From Daejeonella sp. (GTDB lineage Bacteria > Bacteroidota > Bacteroidia > Sphingobacteriales > Sphingobacteriaceae): 64,000 nt of DNA. The notes under the pieces are model-generated. The model ran no database searches and had not been told where the DNA came from. It saw only the letters and a list, made by a program, of their open reading frames with translations. Made by a program: the position numbers and the translations under genes. Positions within the stretch are counted from its first letter, which is position 1; every line of letters begins with the position of its first letter. The DNA lies in NCBI RefSeq assembly GCF_030695525.1, contig NZ_JAUYSS010000068.1, forward strand, positions 1-64,000. The letters run 5' to 3'. Below, in pieces: positions 39,091-50,245 of this stretch.

Positions 39091-40299
39091 ATGAACAGAG
39101 AATTTATTAAGAGTTCGGTAAAATGGGGTGTAAATAATGAAGGTTACTTTGGTGACTTTGGTGGAGCATATATCCCCGAAATGCTTTACCCGAATGTAGA
39201 AGAGCTTCGTAAGCGTTATCTTGACATCATCTATGAGCCTGGCTTTCAGGATGAATTCCAGATGCTTCTGAGGGATTACGTTGGCAGGCCTTCGCCATTA
39301 TTCCATGCTGAACGATTATCTGCAAAGTATGGAACTACCCTCTATTTGAAAAGGGAGGATTTAAATCATACCGGGGCACATAAGATCAATAATACGATCG
39401 GACAAATTCTATTGGCTGAAAGACTCGGCAAAAAGAGAATCATTGCCGAAACCGGAGCCGGTCAGCACGGTGTTGCGACCGCTACAGTATGCGCTTTGAA
39501 GGGTCTGGAATGTGTGGTTTATATGGGGGAAGTTGATATCGCCCGTCAAGCACCTAATGTAGCCCGAATGAAGATGATGGGTGCAAAGGTTGTACCTGCA
39601 ACTTCTGGCAGTAAAACCCTGAAGGATGCAACGAATGAAGCCATGCGCGACTGGATTAATAACCCGGTAGATACTCACTATATCATCGGATCAGTTGTTG
39701 GTCCGCACCCTTATCCCGACATGGTTTCCCGTTTTCAATCCATTATCTCTGAAGAGACTAAAATTCAGCTTAAGGAGCGAACAGGATCTGAAAATCCGGA
39801 TATTGTAATGGCTTGTGTAGGTGGTGGCAGCAATGCGATGGGGATGTTCTATCATTTTCTGGATGATGAGGACGTCAGACTGATTGCCGTGGAAGCGGCG
39901 GGCCTGGGAGTAAATAGTGGTGAATCTGCTGCAACAACTGCATTAGGCAAAGAGGGAGTATTACATGGTAGCCGTTCGCTATTGATGCAGACAGAAGACG
40001 GGCAGGTTGTTGAACCTTATTCAATTTCGGCCGGGCTTGACTATCCGGGTATTGGTCCGCAGCATGCCCATTTATTTAAAGAAAACCGTGGGGAATATGT
40101 TAGCGTAACCGATGAAGAGGCGATGATTGCAGGCAGACTATGTGCTGAGCTTGAAGGAATCATTCCGGCGATTGAGAGTGCACATGCACTGGCACATTTA
40201 GAAAAGATGGTTTTTACCGGAAAAGAATCTGTTGTAATCTGCCTTTCAGGCCGCGGAGATAAGGATCTGGATACTTACATGAAATACTTTAATTTATAA
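39091..40299 (+). CDS. trpB: Tryptophan synthase beta subunit
   Basis: [44 protein letters not shown]. Confidence 0.97.
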   Translation: MNREFIKSSVKWGVNNEGYFGDFGGAYIPEMLYPNVEELRKRYLDIIYEPGFQDEFQMLLRDYVGRPSPLFHAERLSAKYGTTLYLKREDLNHTGAHKINNTIGQILLAERLGKKRIIAETGAGQHGVATATVCALKGLECVVYMGEVDIARQAPNVARMKMMGAKVVPATSGSKTLKDATNEAMRDWINNPVDTHYIIGSVVGPHPYPDMVSRFQSIISEETKIQLKERTGSENPDIVMACVGGGSNAMGMFYHFLDDEDVRLIAVEAAGLGVNSGESAATTALGKEGVLHGSRSLLMQTEDGQVVEPYSISAGLDYPGIGPQHAHLFKENRGEYVSVTDEEAMIAGRLCAELEGIIPAIESAHALAHLEKMVFTGKESVVICLSGRGDKDLDTYMKYFNL

Positions 40300-40353
40300 T
40301 TAGAAATTACCTGATGGCTTGCCGGATGATAAGTCCGGAATTACTATACAATT

Positions 40354-41130
40354 TTGCTCATGAACAGACTTAATAGATTATTTCAAAATAAAAAGGAACC
40401 GCTTTTATCAATTTACTTTACTGCCGGATATCCCCATTTGGATAGTACCCTGGATATTGCCGAAGCGGTAGAAAAAGCAGGTGCTGATTTTATTGAAATT
40501 GGATTTCCTTATTCAGATCCATTGGCTGATGGCCCTGTCATTCAGAACAGCTCCCATATGGCCCTTCAGAATGGAATGAATCTAAAAGTTCTTTTTCAGC
40601 AGCTTAAAGATTTGCGTAAGCGTATATCCATTCCGGTTTTATTAATGGGTTATGTTAATCCGTTGCTGCAATATGGTGTCAAGAATTTTTGTGATTCATG
40701 TGCCGCGGTAGGGGTGGATGGAGTTATTGTACCAGATCTTCCGATGTATGAATATGAAAACCTGTACAAGGATAATTTTATTCAAAACAATCTGAGCAAT
40801 ATATTTCTGGTTACTCCCCAGACTTCAGAAGAGCGCATCCGGAAGATCGATGAACTCAGTAATGGATTCATTTACCTGCTGTCTTCATCTTCAACTACCG
40901 GTAAAAACCTGACTGTTTCAAATGAAGCAGATGCATACTTTTCCCGTATCCGGGGTATGCAGCTTAAAAATCCCACAATGATAGGATTTGGTATTTCTGA
41001 CATTAAGAGTTTTAATAAAGCTGCAGAATATACCCGTGGTGCAATTGTCGGAAGCGCTTTTGTGAAATTTCTGGATACAGAAAATGCGCTGGAAAGAATT
41101 CCTGAATTTATCAGATCGATCCGGCCTTAG
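40354..41130 (+). CDS. trpA: Tryptophan synthase alpha subunit
   Basis: IEIGFPYSDPLADGPVIQNSS; VIVPDLPMYE; GFGISDIKSF. Confidence 0.96.
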   Translation: MLMNRLNRLFQNKKEPLLSIYFTAGYPHLDSTLDIAEAVEKAGADFIEIGFPYSDPLADGPVIQNSSHMALQNGMNLKVLFQQLKDLRKRISIPVLLMGYVNPLLQYGVKNFCDSCAAVGVDGVIVPDLPMYEYENLYKDNFIQNNLSNIFLVTPQTSEERIRKIDELSNGFIYLLSSSSTTGKNLTVSNEADAYFSRIRGMQLKNPTMIGFGISDIKSFNKAAEYTRGAIVGSAFVKFLDTENALERIPEFIRSIRP

Positions 41131-41142
41131 GCTGGTTTTTTT
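41121..41142 (+). terminator. Intrinsic terminator overlapping the trpA stop codon
   Basis: CCGGCC-TTA-GGCTGG-TTTTTTT. Confidence 0.8.
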
Positions 41143-41370
41143 GCTTCCCCAGGATAGGGTGTTTCTGTTTTTTTTAATATCGTAAAACAATGTTTCAAAT
41201 ATGTTGATTCATCCAATTCATTAGCTGATTATCAGAGTTTTAATAGCTATATTTTAAAATTCAAGGCTATAGCAAAATCAACATTTTCTTGTTTGATTTG
41301 AATGTTCAGTTCTGTACATTGTATTGTCAAAATTTTCGGCATATAGACATTTATAATTAAAATTCATGTC

Positions 41371-42654
41371 ATGGAATTACTGATAACCACAATATTCATT
41401 ATTGGGTACGCTGCGATCGCATTTGAGCACCCTCTCGGGACTAACAAAACAGCAAGCGCTTTACTTACCGGGGTACTTTGCTGGGTTGTTTATATCATGA
41501 GCGGAACAGATACCGGGCTCGTTTCGGCTGAACTTTATGAGCATTTGGGGCAAATTTCGGGGATATTGTTCTTTTTGCTCGGGGCCATGGCCATTGTCGA
41601 ATTAATCGATGCCCATGACGGATTTGATGTAATAACCTCAAAAATTAAAACTTCTGATCAGCTCAAGCTATTATGGATCATAAGCATCATTACTTTTTTC
41701 CTGTCAGCGGTTTTGGATAACCTGACCACAACCATCGTGATGGTTTCATTACTAAGAAAGTTGATCAGCGAAAAAAAGACCAGAATGTTCTTTGTAAGTA
41801 TGGTTGTGCTTGCAGCCAATGCAGGTGGGGCATGGTCGCCTATTGGGGATGTTACCACTACCATGTTGTGGATTGGAGGGCAAATTACCTCCGGTAATAT
41901 CATACTCCACTTAATCATACCAAGTCTGGTTTGTTTATTCGTTCCTCTGTTAGTACTTTCTTTTTCAATGAAGGGAAATGTAAGTAAGCCGGATATTGTT
42001 GAAAGTAACCATACTGAGAAGACCACAGCCTTTGAAAGAAAATTTGTTTTGGCATTAGGAATCGGAGCATTGATATTTGTTCCATTCTTTAAAACCATTA
42101 CCCACCTTCCACCATTTATGGGAATGTTATTCGGTCTGGCAATACTCTGGATCGTGACTGAATTTATTCATAAGAATAAAAATGATGCGGATAAGGATGC
42201 TTACTCAGTCATTCAGGCCCTCAGAAAAGCGGATATGCCCAGTGTTCTTTTTTTTCTTGGAATTTTAGTAGCTATTTCTGCCCTGGAGTCCACTCATCAG
42301 TTGCGTGACCTGGCTCAGTGGATGGATGCAAAGATAGGTAACCTGGATGTAATTGTGATTTCTATCGGTCTCTTGTCATCTATTGTAGATAACGTTCCAT
42401 TAGTTGCTGCCGGTATGGGAATGTATGATATGGTGACTTATCCAACCAATCATTATTTCTGGTCTTTTCTAGCCTATTGTGCAGGAGTAGGGGGTAGCTG
42501 TCTGATCATTGGTTCTGCTGCAGGTGTGGCAGCAATGGGTATGGAAAGAATAGATTTTCTTTGGTATTTTAAGAATGTTTCCTGGCTGGCTTTAATAGGT
42601 TATCTAGCCGGAGCGGGTATATTTATGCTGCAGCATTATCTTTTAAACTTTTAA
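41371..42654 (+). CDS. nhaD: NhaD-type Na+/H+ antiporter
   Basis: FEHPLGTNKTASALLTGVLCW; LDNLTTTIVMVSLLRKL; NAGGAWSPIGDVTTTMLWI; VDNVPLVAAGMGMY. Confidence 0.93.
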   Translation: MELLITTIFIIGYAAIAFEHPLGTNKTASALLTGVLCWVVYIMSGTDTGLVSAELYEHLGQISGILFFLLGAMAIVELIDAHDGFDVITSKIKTSDQLKLLWIISIITFFLSAVLDNLTTTIVMVSLLRKLISEKKTRMFFVSMVVLAANAGGAWSPIGDVTTTMLWIGGQITSGNIILHLIIPSLVCLFVPLLVLSFSMKGNVSKPDIVESNHTEKTTAFERKFVLALGIGALIFVPFFKTITHLPPFMGMLFGLAILWIVTEFIHKNKNDADKDAYSVIQALRKADMPSVLFFLGILVAISALESTHQLRDLAQWMDAKIGNLDVIVISIGLLSSIVDNVPLVAAGMGMYDMVTYPTNHYFWSFLAYCAGVGGSCLIIGSAAGVAAMGMERIDFLWYFKNVSWLALIGYLAGAGIFMLQHYLLNF

Positions 42655-42685
42655 GTTCGGCTTTGAATAATTAATAGATTTAAGC

Positions 42686-42871
42686 ATGAAGGTCATTTTG
42701 CTATCCATTGTTCTATTAGCCCTGGCATTTGCAGGCATCGCTATAAAAATTTTAGTGAAAAAGAATGGTAAATTCTCTGGTACCTGCAGCAGTAATAACC
42801 CCTTATTACAAACTGAGGATGGGTCATGCAGTATTTGTGGTGCAAGCCGGGAAGAAAAGTGTAAATCTTAA
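42686..42871 (+). CDS. Small membrane-anchored Cys-rich protein, possible NqrM-like Na+-NQR maturation factor
   Basis: One TM plus GTCSSNNPLLQTEDGSCSICGASREEKC; sits between nhaD and apbE-nqr. Confidence 0.55.
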   Translation: MKVILLSIVLLALAFAGIAIKILVKKNGKFSGTCSSNNPLLQTEDGSCSICGASREEKCKS

Positions 42872-43878
42872 TGAACCAGTTTTATCCTGTTTTTCAGACT
42901 TTCGGAGGTATAGGTTTTCCAGGAATTATTCTCATCGTAAATGAAAAATACTTCCAGGTTCAGGTCTTTATTTTCTTCCAGAAATTGTTTTGACTGCTCT
43001 AAACCCATCACCATAAAAGCAGTTGCATAGGCATCTGCAGTCATAGCATCATCTGCCAGTACGCTTGCACTCAAAATATTTTGCCTCGCGGGAAATCCTG
43101 TACGCGGATCAAGAATGTGAGCGTATTTTTTTCCATCTTCTTCATAAAACTTTCTGTAATTACCTGAAGTGCATAAAGCTCTGTTATCCAGTTCAATGAT
43201 CGCTTCAAGTTTTCGTTCGGAGGATGTATTTTGAAGCGGTTGTTCTATTCCCACTTTCCAGTATTCAGTATTTTTTTTGCCTTTCGCAATAAGTTCACCT
43301 CCCAACTCTACCAGGTAATTTTCGATGCCTTTCTTTTCAAGGAATGAAGCTAGTACATCTACCGAATAGCCCTGTGCAATTGCATTGAAATCGAGTTGCA
43401 CCTCATTCTGTTCTTTTACAAGTTTATTCCCTTCAAGCCTAAGTTTTTTATAATCCACATATTGAAGTATGCTATCAATCTGGTTGCTGTCTATTAATGC
43501 TTTTTTACTAAAACCAAATCCCCAGGCTTTTAACAGAGGCCCGACAGTAACATCAAAAAGTCCTCCGGTTCTTTCTGATATTTCCATTGATTTATTAAAT
43601 ACATCAATAAAATAGGGATCAACCCGAATGTCAGGTTCATTATTATTGATCCTGGAAATTATTGAAACCGGAATATAGGTAGAGAGCGAGAAGTCAATAT
43701 CCTTTAAAATGGAATCTATTGCCTGTTTATGATTAAGCCCGTCTTCAGATAAATAGGAGATATGCCATGTAGTACCCTGAGCTTCTCCATCAATTGTAAT
43801 TAGCTTATTTTCTTTTGATTGGCAAGCTGAAAGAAGCAGAACGCCGATAAAAATGGGTAAGAAAAATCTTATCATCAA
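42868..43878 (-). CDS. apbE: FAD:protein FMN transferase (ApbE)
   Basis: ISTYIPVSIISRINNN, DFNAIAQGYSVDVLA, HILDPRTGFPA, ADAYATAFMVMG. Confidence 0.95.
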   Translation of the reverse strand: MMIRFFLPIFIGVLLLSACQSKENKLITIDGEAQGTTWHISYLSEDGLNHKQAIDSILKDIDFSLSTYIPVSIISRINNNEPDIRVDPYFIDVFNKSMEISERTGGLFDVTVGPLLKAWGFGFSKKALIDSNQIDSILQYVDYKKLRLEGNKLVKEQNEVQLDFNAIAQGYSVDVLASFLEKKGIENYLVELGGELIAKGKKNTEYWKVGIEQPLQNTSSERKLEAIIELDNRALCTSGNYRKFYEEDGKKYAHILDPRTGFPARQNILSASVLADDAMTADAYATAFMVMGLEQSKQFLEENKDLNLEVFFIYDENNSWKTYTSESLKNRIKLVH

Positions 43879-43880
43879 TT

Positions 43881-45152
43881 TTAACCTCCAAAATCATCAA
43901 AGGCAATGTTTTCTGGGGGTACACCCAAGTCATCCAGCATCTTAAATACGGCGGCATTCATCATTGGCGGGCCGCAGATATAATATTCAAGTTCTTCGGG
44001 CTCAGGATGGTTTTTGAGATAATTTTCATAGAGCACATTATGAATAAATCCGGTATAACCTGTCCAATTGTCTTCTGCCAGAGGTTCTGATAAGGCAATG
44101 TTGTATTGAAAATTAGAAAATTCTTTTTCTATCGCCCTGAAATGTTCAGTATAAAAGACTTCTCTGGACGATCGACCTCCATACCAGAAACTTACTTTCC
44201 TGTCCCTTTCTTTCATGGTATGGAAGATGTGAAACAAATGAGAACGAAGAGGAGCCATACCAGCACCTCCACCGATATATATCATTTCTTTTTTTGTAGG
44301 CTTAATATGGAAATCTCCAAAAGGACCTGCAATGGTTATTTTATCACCGGGTTTACGTGAAAATACATAGGATGAGCATATTCCAGGGTTTACATCCATG
44401 AACTTTCCGGCTTGCCTGTCGAAAGGAGGGGTGGCGAGCCTGATATTAAGCATGATAATATTTCCTTCGGCAGGATGATTAGCCATCGAATAAGCACGAA
44501 ATATGGGTTCCGGGTTTTTCATTTGCAGATCCCAGATCTTGAATTTATCGTAATCGTCCTGAAAACGTTTGTCAATTTTATAGAGATCACTTTTAAAATC
44601 AATTTCACAGGCAGGTACATCAATTTGTATATAACATCCTGACTGGAAGTTTAGAAATTCACCTTCGGGTAATTTGACTACTAATTCTTTAATGTAGGTT
44701 GCGACATTATCATTTGATACTACTTCGCATTCCCATTTTTTAATACCAAAGACTTCATCTGGAATTTTAATTTCCATATCCTGTTTCACTTTTACCTGAC
44801 AGCCTAATCGCCAGTTGTCCTGTTGCTGCTTTCTTGTGAAATAGGGAGTTTCGGTGCTTAATATGGTTCCACCGCCCGATAATACCTGACACTTGCACAT
44901 TGCGCAGGTTCCACCACCTCCACAGGCTGAAGGCAGGAAAATCTTCTTATTGGCTAAGGTTGTAAGCAGGCTGGATCCGGCTTCTGTTTCCATGTCTTCT
45001 TCTCCGTTTATGGTGATTTTAACAAGTCCTGAAGGCATTAGCTTTGCTTTGGCTAGCAGGATGATATAAACCAGTAATATATTGAAGAGTAAGAAGATAA
45101 CGATACTGGAAATGATCGTTGTGGTTTCGGGACTAATAATCATCAGGTTCAT
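43881..45152 (-). CDS. nqrF: Na+-translocating NADH:quinone reductase subunit F
   Basis: 2Fe-2[25 protein letters not shown] domains. Confidence 0.97.
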   Translation of the reverse strand: MNLMIISPETTTIISSIVIFLLFNILLVYIILLAKAKLMPSGLVKITINGEEDMETEAGSSLLTTLANKKIFLPSACGGGGTCAMCKCQVLSGGGTILSTETPYFTRKQQQDNWRLGCQVKVKQDMEIKIPDEVFGIKKWECEVVSNDNVATYIKELVVKLPEGEFLNFQSGCYIQIDVPACEIDFKSDLYKIDKRFQDDYDKFKIWDLQMKNPEPIFRAYSMANHPAEGNIIMLNIRLATPPFDRQAGKFMDVNPGICSSYVFSRKPGDKITIAGPFGDFHIKPTKKEMIYIGGGAGMAPLRSHLFHIFHTMKERDRKVSFWYGGRSSREVFYTEHFRAIEKEFSNFQYNIALSEPLAEDNWTGYTGFIHNVLYENYLKNHPEPEELEYYICGPPMMNAAVFKMLDDLGVPPENIAFDDFGG

Positions 45153-45157
45153 CGTAA

Positions 45158-45772
45158 TTACAATTTAATTCCCATAAAACTCATAAATGCAATGGCCATA
45201 AGTCCCGTGATGATGAAAGTGATGCCTAAACCTCTCAAAGGGTCGGGAATATTTGAGTAACGAACTTTTTCCCTGATCGCCGATAAGGCAACAATTGCGA
45301 GGAACCATCCCACCCCGGAACCAAATGCGAATACAGTCGCTTCGCCCAAAGTGGCATATTCTCTTTCCTGCATGAACAAAGCTCCACCTAAAATTGAACA
45401 GTTTACGGCAATAAGCGGAAGAAATATTCCCAGTGAGGCATACAGTGCCGGTGCAAATTTTTCTACCACCATCTCAACTAACTGAACAATGGAAGCGATT
45501 GTGGCTATGAACATAATAAAACTAAGAAAACTTAGGTCAATGCTGCCAAAGTCTGTGGATAACCATGTTAAAGCACCAGCTTTTAGAATATATTTCTCCA
45601 ATAAGTAACAAATTGGAACAGCAACAGATAGAACGAATATAACGGCCATTCCGAGACCTACAGCGCTTTTTACTGTTTTTGAAATCGCAAGATAGGAACA
45701 CATGCCCAGAAAATAGGCAAAAATCATGTTCTCTATAAAAACAGCTTTAATAAACAGGTTTACATGCTCCAT
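45158..45772 (-). CDS. nqrE: Na+-NQR subunit E
   Basis: NqrE/RnfA-like; [38 protein letters not shown]. Confidence 0.96.
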   Translation of the reverse strand: MEHVNLFIKAVFIENMIFAYFLGMCSYLAISKTVKSAVGLGMAVIFVLSVAVPICYLLEKYILKAGALTWLSTDFGSIDLSFLSFIMFIATIASIVQLVEMVVEKFAPALYASLGIFLPLIAVNCSILGGALFMQEREYATLGEATVFAFGSGVGWFLAIVALSAIREKVRYSNIPDPLRGLGITFIITGLMAIAFMSFMGIKL

Positions 45773-45780
45773 GAGATCAT

Positions 45781-46461
45781 TTATTTAGCCTCAATTAATT
45801 TTTTATTTCTACTTCTCTGAATCCAGATAATAATTCCAACGACAATCATTGCCATTGGGGGCATGATGACGAGTCCGTTGTTAAAATAGCCCATTTCATA
45901 AGCTGATTCGGGAATTATTCTAAAACCCATAAGTTCACCTGAGCCAAATAATTCCCGAATCATAGATACAATTACGAGAATTACCCCATAACCAATCCCA
46001 TTGCCAATACCATCAATAAATGATGGCCAGGGTTTATTTGCCATGGCAAAGGCTTCCAGTCTGCCCATGACTATGCAATTGGTTATGATTAGTCCGACAA
46101 ATACCGACAATTGCTTGCTGACATCATAAACAAAGGCTTTCAAAAACTGATCAACCAAAATTACCATTGCCGCAACCACGGTTAATTGAACAATGATTCT
46201 AATTCTGTTAGGAATAATATTTCTTATAATCGAAATGATCAGACTTGAAAATGCGGTTACAACAACTACAGCAAGAGCCATGACAATGGATGGCTGCATT
46301 TTTACCGTAACTGCCAGAGCTGAACATATTCCTAATACCTGTACGGTTATAGGATTGCTGTCATTCAAGGGGTCATAAAGAAGCCTTTTATTTTTGGGTG
46401 AAAATAAGGGCTCTTTCTTGCCTTTCTCTTTTTCGGGCGCTGTACTAATTTCATTGCTCAT
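45781..46461 (-). CDS. nqrD: Na+-NQR subunit D
   Basis: FVGLIITNCIVMGRLEAFAMANKPWPSFIDGIGNGIGY. Confidence 0.96.
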   Translation of the reverse strand: MSNEISTAPEKEKGKKEPLFSPKNKRLLYDPLNDSNPITVQVLGICSALAVTVKMQPSIVMALAVVVVTAFSSLIISIIRNIIPNRIRIIVQLTVVAAMVILVDQFLKAFVYDVSKQLSVFVGLIITNCIVMGRLEAFAMANKPWPSFIDGIGNGIGYGVILVIVSMIRELFGSGELMGFRIIPESAYEMGYFNNGLVIMPPMAMIVVGIIIWIQRSRNKKLIEAK

Positions 46462-46479
46462 GGGTATCTTATTAGGTCT

Positions 46480-47208
46480 TTAATCTAATGGCTTCATACT
46501 TATCTTTTTGAAATAAGGAATATAATTATTCAGGGTTCTTTGTAGCATTTCAGACACCCCATCGCTGGTTATAGTTGCTCCTGAAACAGCATCAACTCCA
46601 TGTGGGTTTGTTGAACCCGAACTTCCCTTAACTACTTTGACAGAAACAAACTTTCCTTCATCGTCCAGGATTTTTTTTCCTTTGAATTTCTCCTGGAACT
46701 TTTCAGTATCAATTTCAGCACCAAGGCCCGGGGTTTCACTTTTATGACCGAAACTTACGCCATAAACAGTATTCATATCCTCTTCAAGGGCGATAAATCC
46801 CCATATTGGTCCCCATAATCCTTTGCCTCTAACCGGAATGATATAGTAAGTATTATTTTCTTTCTCACAAACAAACAATGGGAAGAGTTCTTTGTCCTTA
46901 TTGCCGGTTTTTTCTTTATCCAATTCTTTTTTCAGATCAATATCAAAGGCGGGTATCCCTCCGTCTACAGGTTCACCCTTGCTATCCAAAACAACCTGTT
47001 TGGTGATATATTTTGAGAAATTTTTCTCAGCCTCCTCAGAAGAACCATTTATTCCGACGCTGCTTAAAATGTTCTCCATTTTTTCAATCCTGGCATTCCG
47101 TGCCTGATAGGGTCCAAGAGCAATGGCTGCTACAGACAACATGATAGCAACGACTACCACCATAGCAGATGAAAATAGAAATGTGGCTTTATTGCTGTCC
47201 TTATGCAT
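46480..47208 (-). CDS. nqrC: Na+-NQR subunit C
   Basis: FMN-binding motif VDAVSGATITSDGV; GFIALEEDMNTVYGVSFGHKSETPGLGAEI. Confidence 0.96.
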   Translation of the reverse strand: MHKDSNKATFLFSSAMVVVVAIMLSVAAIALGPYQARNARIEKMENILSSVGINGSSEEAEKNFSKYITKQVVLDSKGEPVDGGIPAFDIDLKKELDKEKTGNKDKELFPLFVCEKENNTYYIIPVRGKGLWGPIWGFIALEEDMNTVYGVSFGHKSETPGLGAEIDTEKFQEKFKGKKILDDEGKFVSVKVVKGSSGSTNPHGVDAVSGATITSDGVSEMLQRTLNNYIPYFKKISMKPLD

Positions 47209-48376
47209 TTTGCTTTAAATTGGATCTTTTTAACCTTCTCTTAATATTTGCAGCTACCACATAGTGATCGATAAGTGGTGCCATAACATTCATAAATAGT
47301 ATAGCTAACATCATCCCTTCGGGGTATGCAGGATTAAATACCCTGAACAGGATAGCAAATAATCCAATCAGGAAACCATAAATGTATTTACCAGTATTAG
47401 TTTGAGCTCCGCTAACCGGATCAGTAGCCATAAAAATAGCCCCAAACGCGAAGCCTCCGAGAACCAGGTGATGAACCGGACTAATCTGCATGAGCGTGTT
47501 AAGCCCGAATAAATTAAAAATCAGTGCCATTATATATCCACCTGCAAATACAGACAACATGATTCTCCAGCTCCCTATACCTGTATATAATAGAATGGCT
47601 GCACCAATCAGGCATGCCAGAGCAGATGTTTCGCCAATAGAGCCCGGTATGATTCCGATGAAAGATTCCCAAACCCCGGGAATTTTGTCTGCTAATCCGG
47701 CAGCGGCATCGCCCAGTGGGGTAGCACCGCTATAAGCATCAACTACCTGTTTCCCTTCTTCTGAGCTGATATTTATCCAGACTTCATTCCCGGAAATTTT
47801 AGTTGGGTAGGCAAAAAACAGGAATGCACGGGCGGTTAAAGCCGGGTTTAAGATATTCATGCCCGTACCTCCAAAGACTTCCTTTCCGATAATTACTGCA
47901 AAAACTGTCGAAACTGCAACCATCCACAAAGGGACATCAACAGGCATAACCAGGGGGATAAGCATTCCGGAAACCAAAAAGCCTTCGTTAATGGTATGCT
48001 TACGGATAATTGCAAAAATAAACTCTACCGCCAGGCCTGAGATATAGGAAACAACTACTATGGGTAGTACTTTGATTGCTCCAAATATGAAATTATCGAA
48101 TATCGGGGTGTCTGAAATACCAAATGCCAGGTGGTGTTGGTATCCTACATTCCACATGCCGAAGAGGAGGCAGGGTATCAAGGAAAGAATCACAAGCACC
48201 ATGGTCCGCTTCAGATCAATTGCATCGCGAACATGTGCTCCTTTTGGAGCAGTTGTATGATCCGGAACAAAAAGGAAGGTCTCAAATGCGTTGAAAGCCG
48301 GGTAGAATTTTTCAAGTTTTCCGCCTTTTTCGAAATCGGGCTTTAGCTTATCCAATAATTTTCTAAGTAGCATCAA
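47201..48376 (-). CDS. nqrB: Na+-NQR subunit B
   Basis: GGTGMNILNPALTARAFLFFAYP; VDAYSGATPLG; PVHHLVLGGFAFGAIFMATDPVSGAQTNTGKYIYG. Confidence 0.96.
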   Translation of the reverse strand: MMLLRKLLDKLKPDFEKGGKLEKFYPAFNAFETFLFVPDHTTAPKGAHVRDAIDLKRTMVLVILSLIPCLLFGMWNVGYQHHLAFGISDTPIFDNFIFGAIKVLPIVVVSYISGLAVEFIFAIIRKHTINEGFLVSGMLIPLVMPVDVPLWMVAVSTVFAVIIGKEVFGGTGMNILNPALTARAFLFFAYPTKISGNEVWINISSEEGKQVVDAYSGATPLGDAAAGLADKIPGVWESFIGIIPGSIGETSALACLIGAAILLYTGIGSWRIMLSVFAGGYIMALIFNLFGLNTLMQISPVHHLVLGGFAFGAIFMATDPVSGAQTNTGKYIYGFLIGLFAILFRVFNPAYPEGMMLAILFMNVMAPLIDHYVVAANIKRRLKRSNLKQNA

Positions 48377-48535
48377 GTTAAAATGTTTTAGGATAATCTT
48401 TGGCTTCCTGCCTGAATTATCGGATTCAAACTTATTTCTTATGTACTATTAGGTATCTTATAATTAAGCTTCGGAACGTATATTTTTGATCTGGTTTTTC
48501 TATTAGGGTTCTTTCTCTTTTAGAATTCTTAATGA

Positions 48536-49894
48536 TTAGTTCATTTCTTTTTGGATAATGTCAATTCCACGTTTGATTATTTCCTGAGATTTAATTTTTG
48601 AAGTACAAACAAACTCACAAAGCGCAAAATCTTCTTCCACTACCTCATAAATGCCAAGCTGCTCCATCATTTCAATATCTTCAATTAAGATTGATTTTAA
48701 GAGTTGAACAGGGTAAATATCCATAGGGAATACCTTTTCATATTGACCGGTGACTACGAAAGGGCGTTCTTCGCCGTGCAGGTTCGTATTTAAGGTGTAT
48801 TTCTTGTTTGAATTAAGCCATGAAAAAAAGGTGCGCGACATACTGAACTTATCAAGACCCGGTGCTAACCAGCCCATAAACTCAGATTCGTGACCCTCAG
48901 GGATAACAGTGATTTGGGAATCATAATAACCCAGGAATCCATCTTCCTTGATTTGGCTGCCTGATAAAACATTTCCACTGATGACCCTGTTTTCACCTGC
49001 TTTTAGTCCGCCATCATTTAGCATGCTTTTTACTGAACACCCAATAACAGTTTTATAGTATTTAGGATTTGAAACCTGTGAGCCGGTTAAGGCAATAATC
49101 CTTGTAGCATCGTATTTTCCTTCTGAAAACAATTTTCCAATGATCAGAACATCCTGCGGGTTTACATACCATACCACTTCGCCCTTATTGACAGGATCAA
49201 TATGATGTATCTGGACACCTACATTTCCGGCAGGGTGTGGCCCTGAAAATTTATTGATAACCACACCTTTCGCATTACTGAAAGTGGATACTGAAGATTT
49301 TGATCCATCAATATTTAAATGAACCTTCCCATTTGTTAATTTGATGAGGGCGTTCAATCCTGTTTGAAAGTTTTCATTATTTTTTCCCTGCATGATAAAA
49401 TCAATGTCAGGTGCCAGCGGATTAGTGTCAAATGCCGAAATAAAAATCGATTTTGGTGTTTCTGAAGGTTTTGCTATAATTCCAAACGGACGTTGGCGTA
49501 TCAGTGGCCATAAGCCATTAACTAATAATGATTGAATAATCTCATCCCTGCCTAATTCATCAGGATTAGTCTTATCCAATTCAAGATAGTTGATTTTTTT
49601 GTCGGCCAGTATTTTTATCTCCAGTATTTTACGTTTTTCAGCCCGTATTACTTCGATGATCTCTCCACTAACAGGTGAACAAAATTTTATGGATTCATTG
49701 TTTTTGTCAAAAAATAGAATGCTTCCAGCTAAAACTTCATCTCCGGCTTTAACTAAAATTTTAGGGTTTATTCCGGGAAAATCTGAGGGTTTTATTGCAA
49801 ATACTTCTGGTAAGGGTAGATCAGAAAGTAATTTATTAGCTTCTCCGGTAAGCTGGATATTTAAGCCGTTTTTAATTTTAATACATCCCGACAT
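48536..49894 (-). CDS. nqrA: Na+-NQR subunit A
   Basis: IKIKNGLNIQLTGEA...; cluster context nqrABCDEF. Confidence 0.94.
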   Translation of the reverse strand: MSGCIKIKNGLNIQLTGEANKLLSDLPLPEVFAIKPSDFPGINPKILVKAGDEVLAGSILFFDKNNESIKFCSPVSGEIIEVIRAEKRKILEIKILADKKINYLELDKTNPDELGRDEIIQSLLVNGLWPLIRQRPFGIIAKPSETPKSIFISAFDTNPLAPDIDFIMQGKNNENFQTGLNALIKLTNGKVHLNIDGSKSSVSTFSNAKGVVINKFSGPHPAGNVGVQIHHIDPVNKGEVVWYVNPQDVLIIGKLFSEGKYDATRIIALTGSQVSNPKYYKTVIGCSVKSMLNDGGLKAGENRVISGNVLSGSQIKEDGFLGYYDSQITVIPEGHESEFMGWLAPGLDKFSMSRTFFSWLNSNKKYTLNTNLHGEERPFVVTGQYEKVFPMDIYPVQLLKSILIEDIEMMEQLGIYEVVEEDFALCEFVCTSKIKSQEIIKRGIDIIQKEMN

Positions 49895-50245
49895 ACAGTA
49901 AAATTTAATTCAAGCAATTTTGGAAATGAATCTTAGTGGACTCCTGATATGATGCTGAGCTTACCGAATCGTATAAAAAAAATTGGGGATCTGTCAATTT
50001 TTAGTCATTTTGCAATATACATTATATTTAATAATTAAAAAATTTCTGTGTCCTAAAAATATTATTACAAAAAATTATTGCTATTTTTAATCAAGTGCAA
50101 ATAGCATAGTTATAATTATTTATAAAATCGCCCTAACTGACATCACGAGTCCCGAATAATCTTAAGAGCTAACCCAAAAGAGCGATTAAATTGAGTTTAG
50201 AATATTACCTTTTTACAGGATATTTCATTCAAAAAAACAATTTAT

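Noticed and set aside
41658-42098. 146-aa - strand ORF
   Set aside because: Antisense to nhaD with no independent support.
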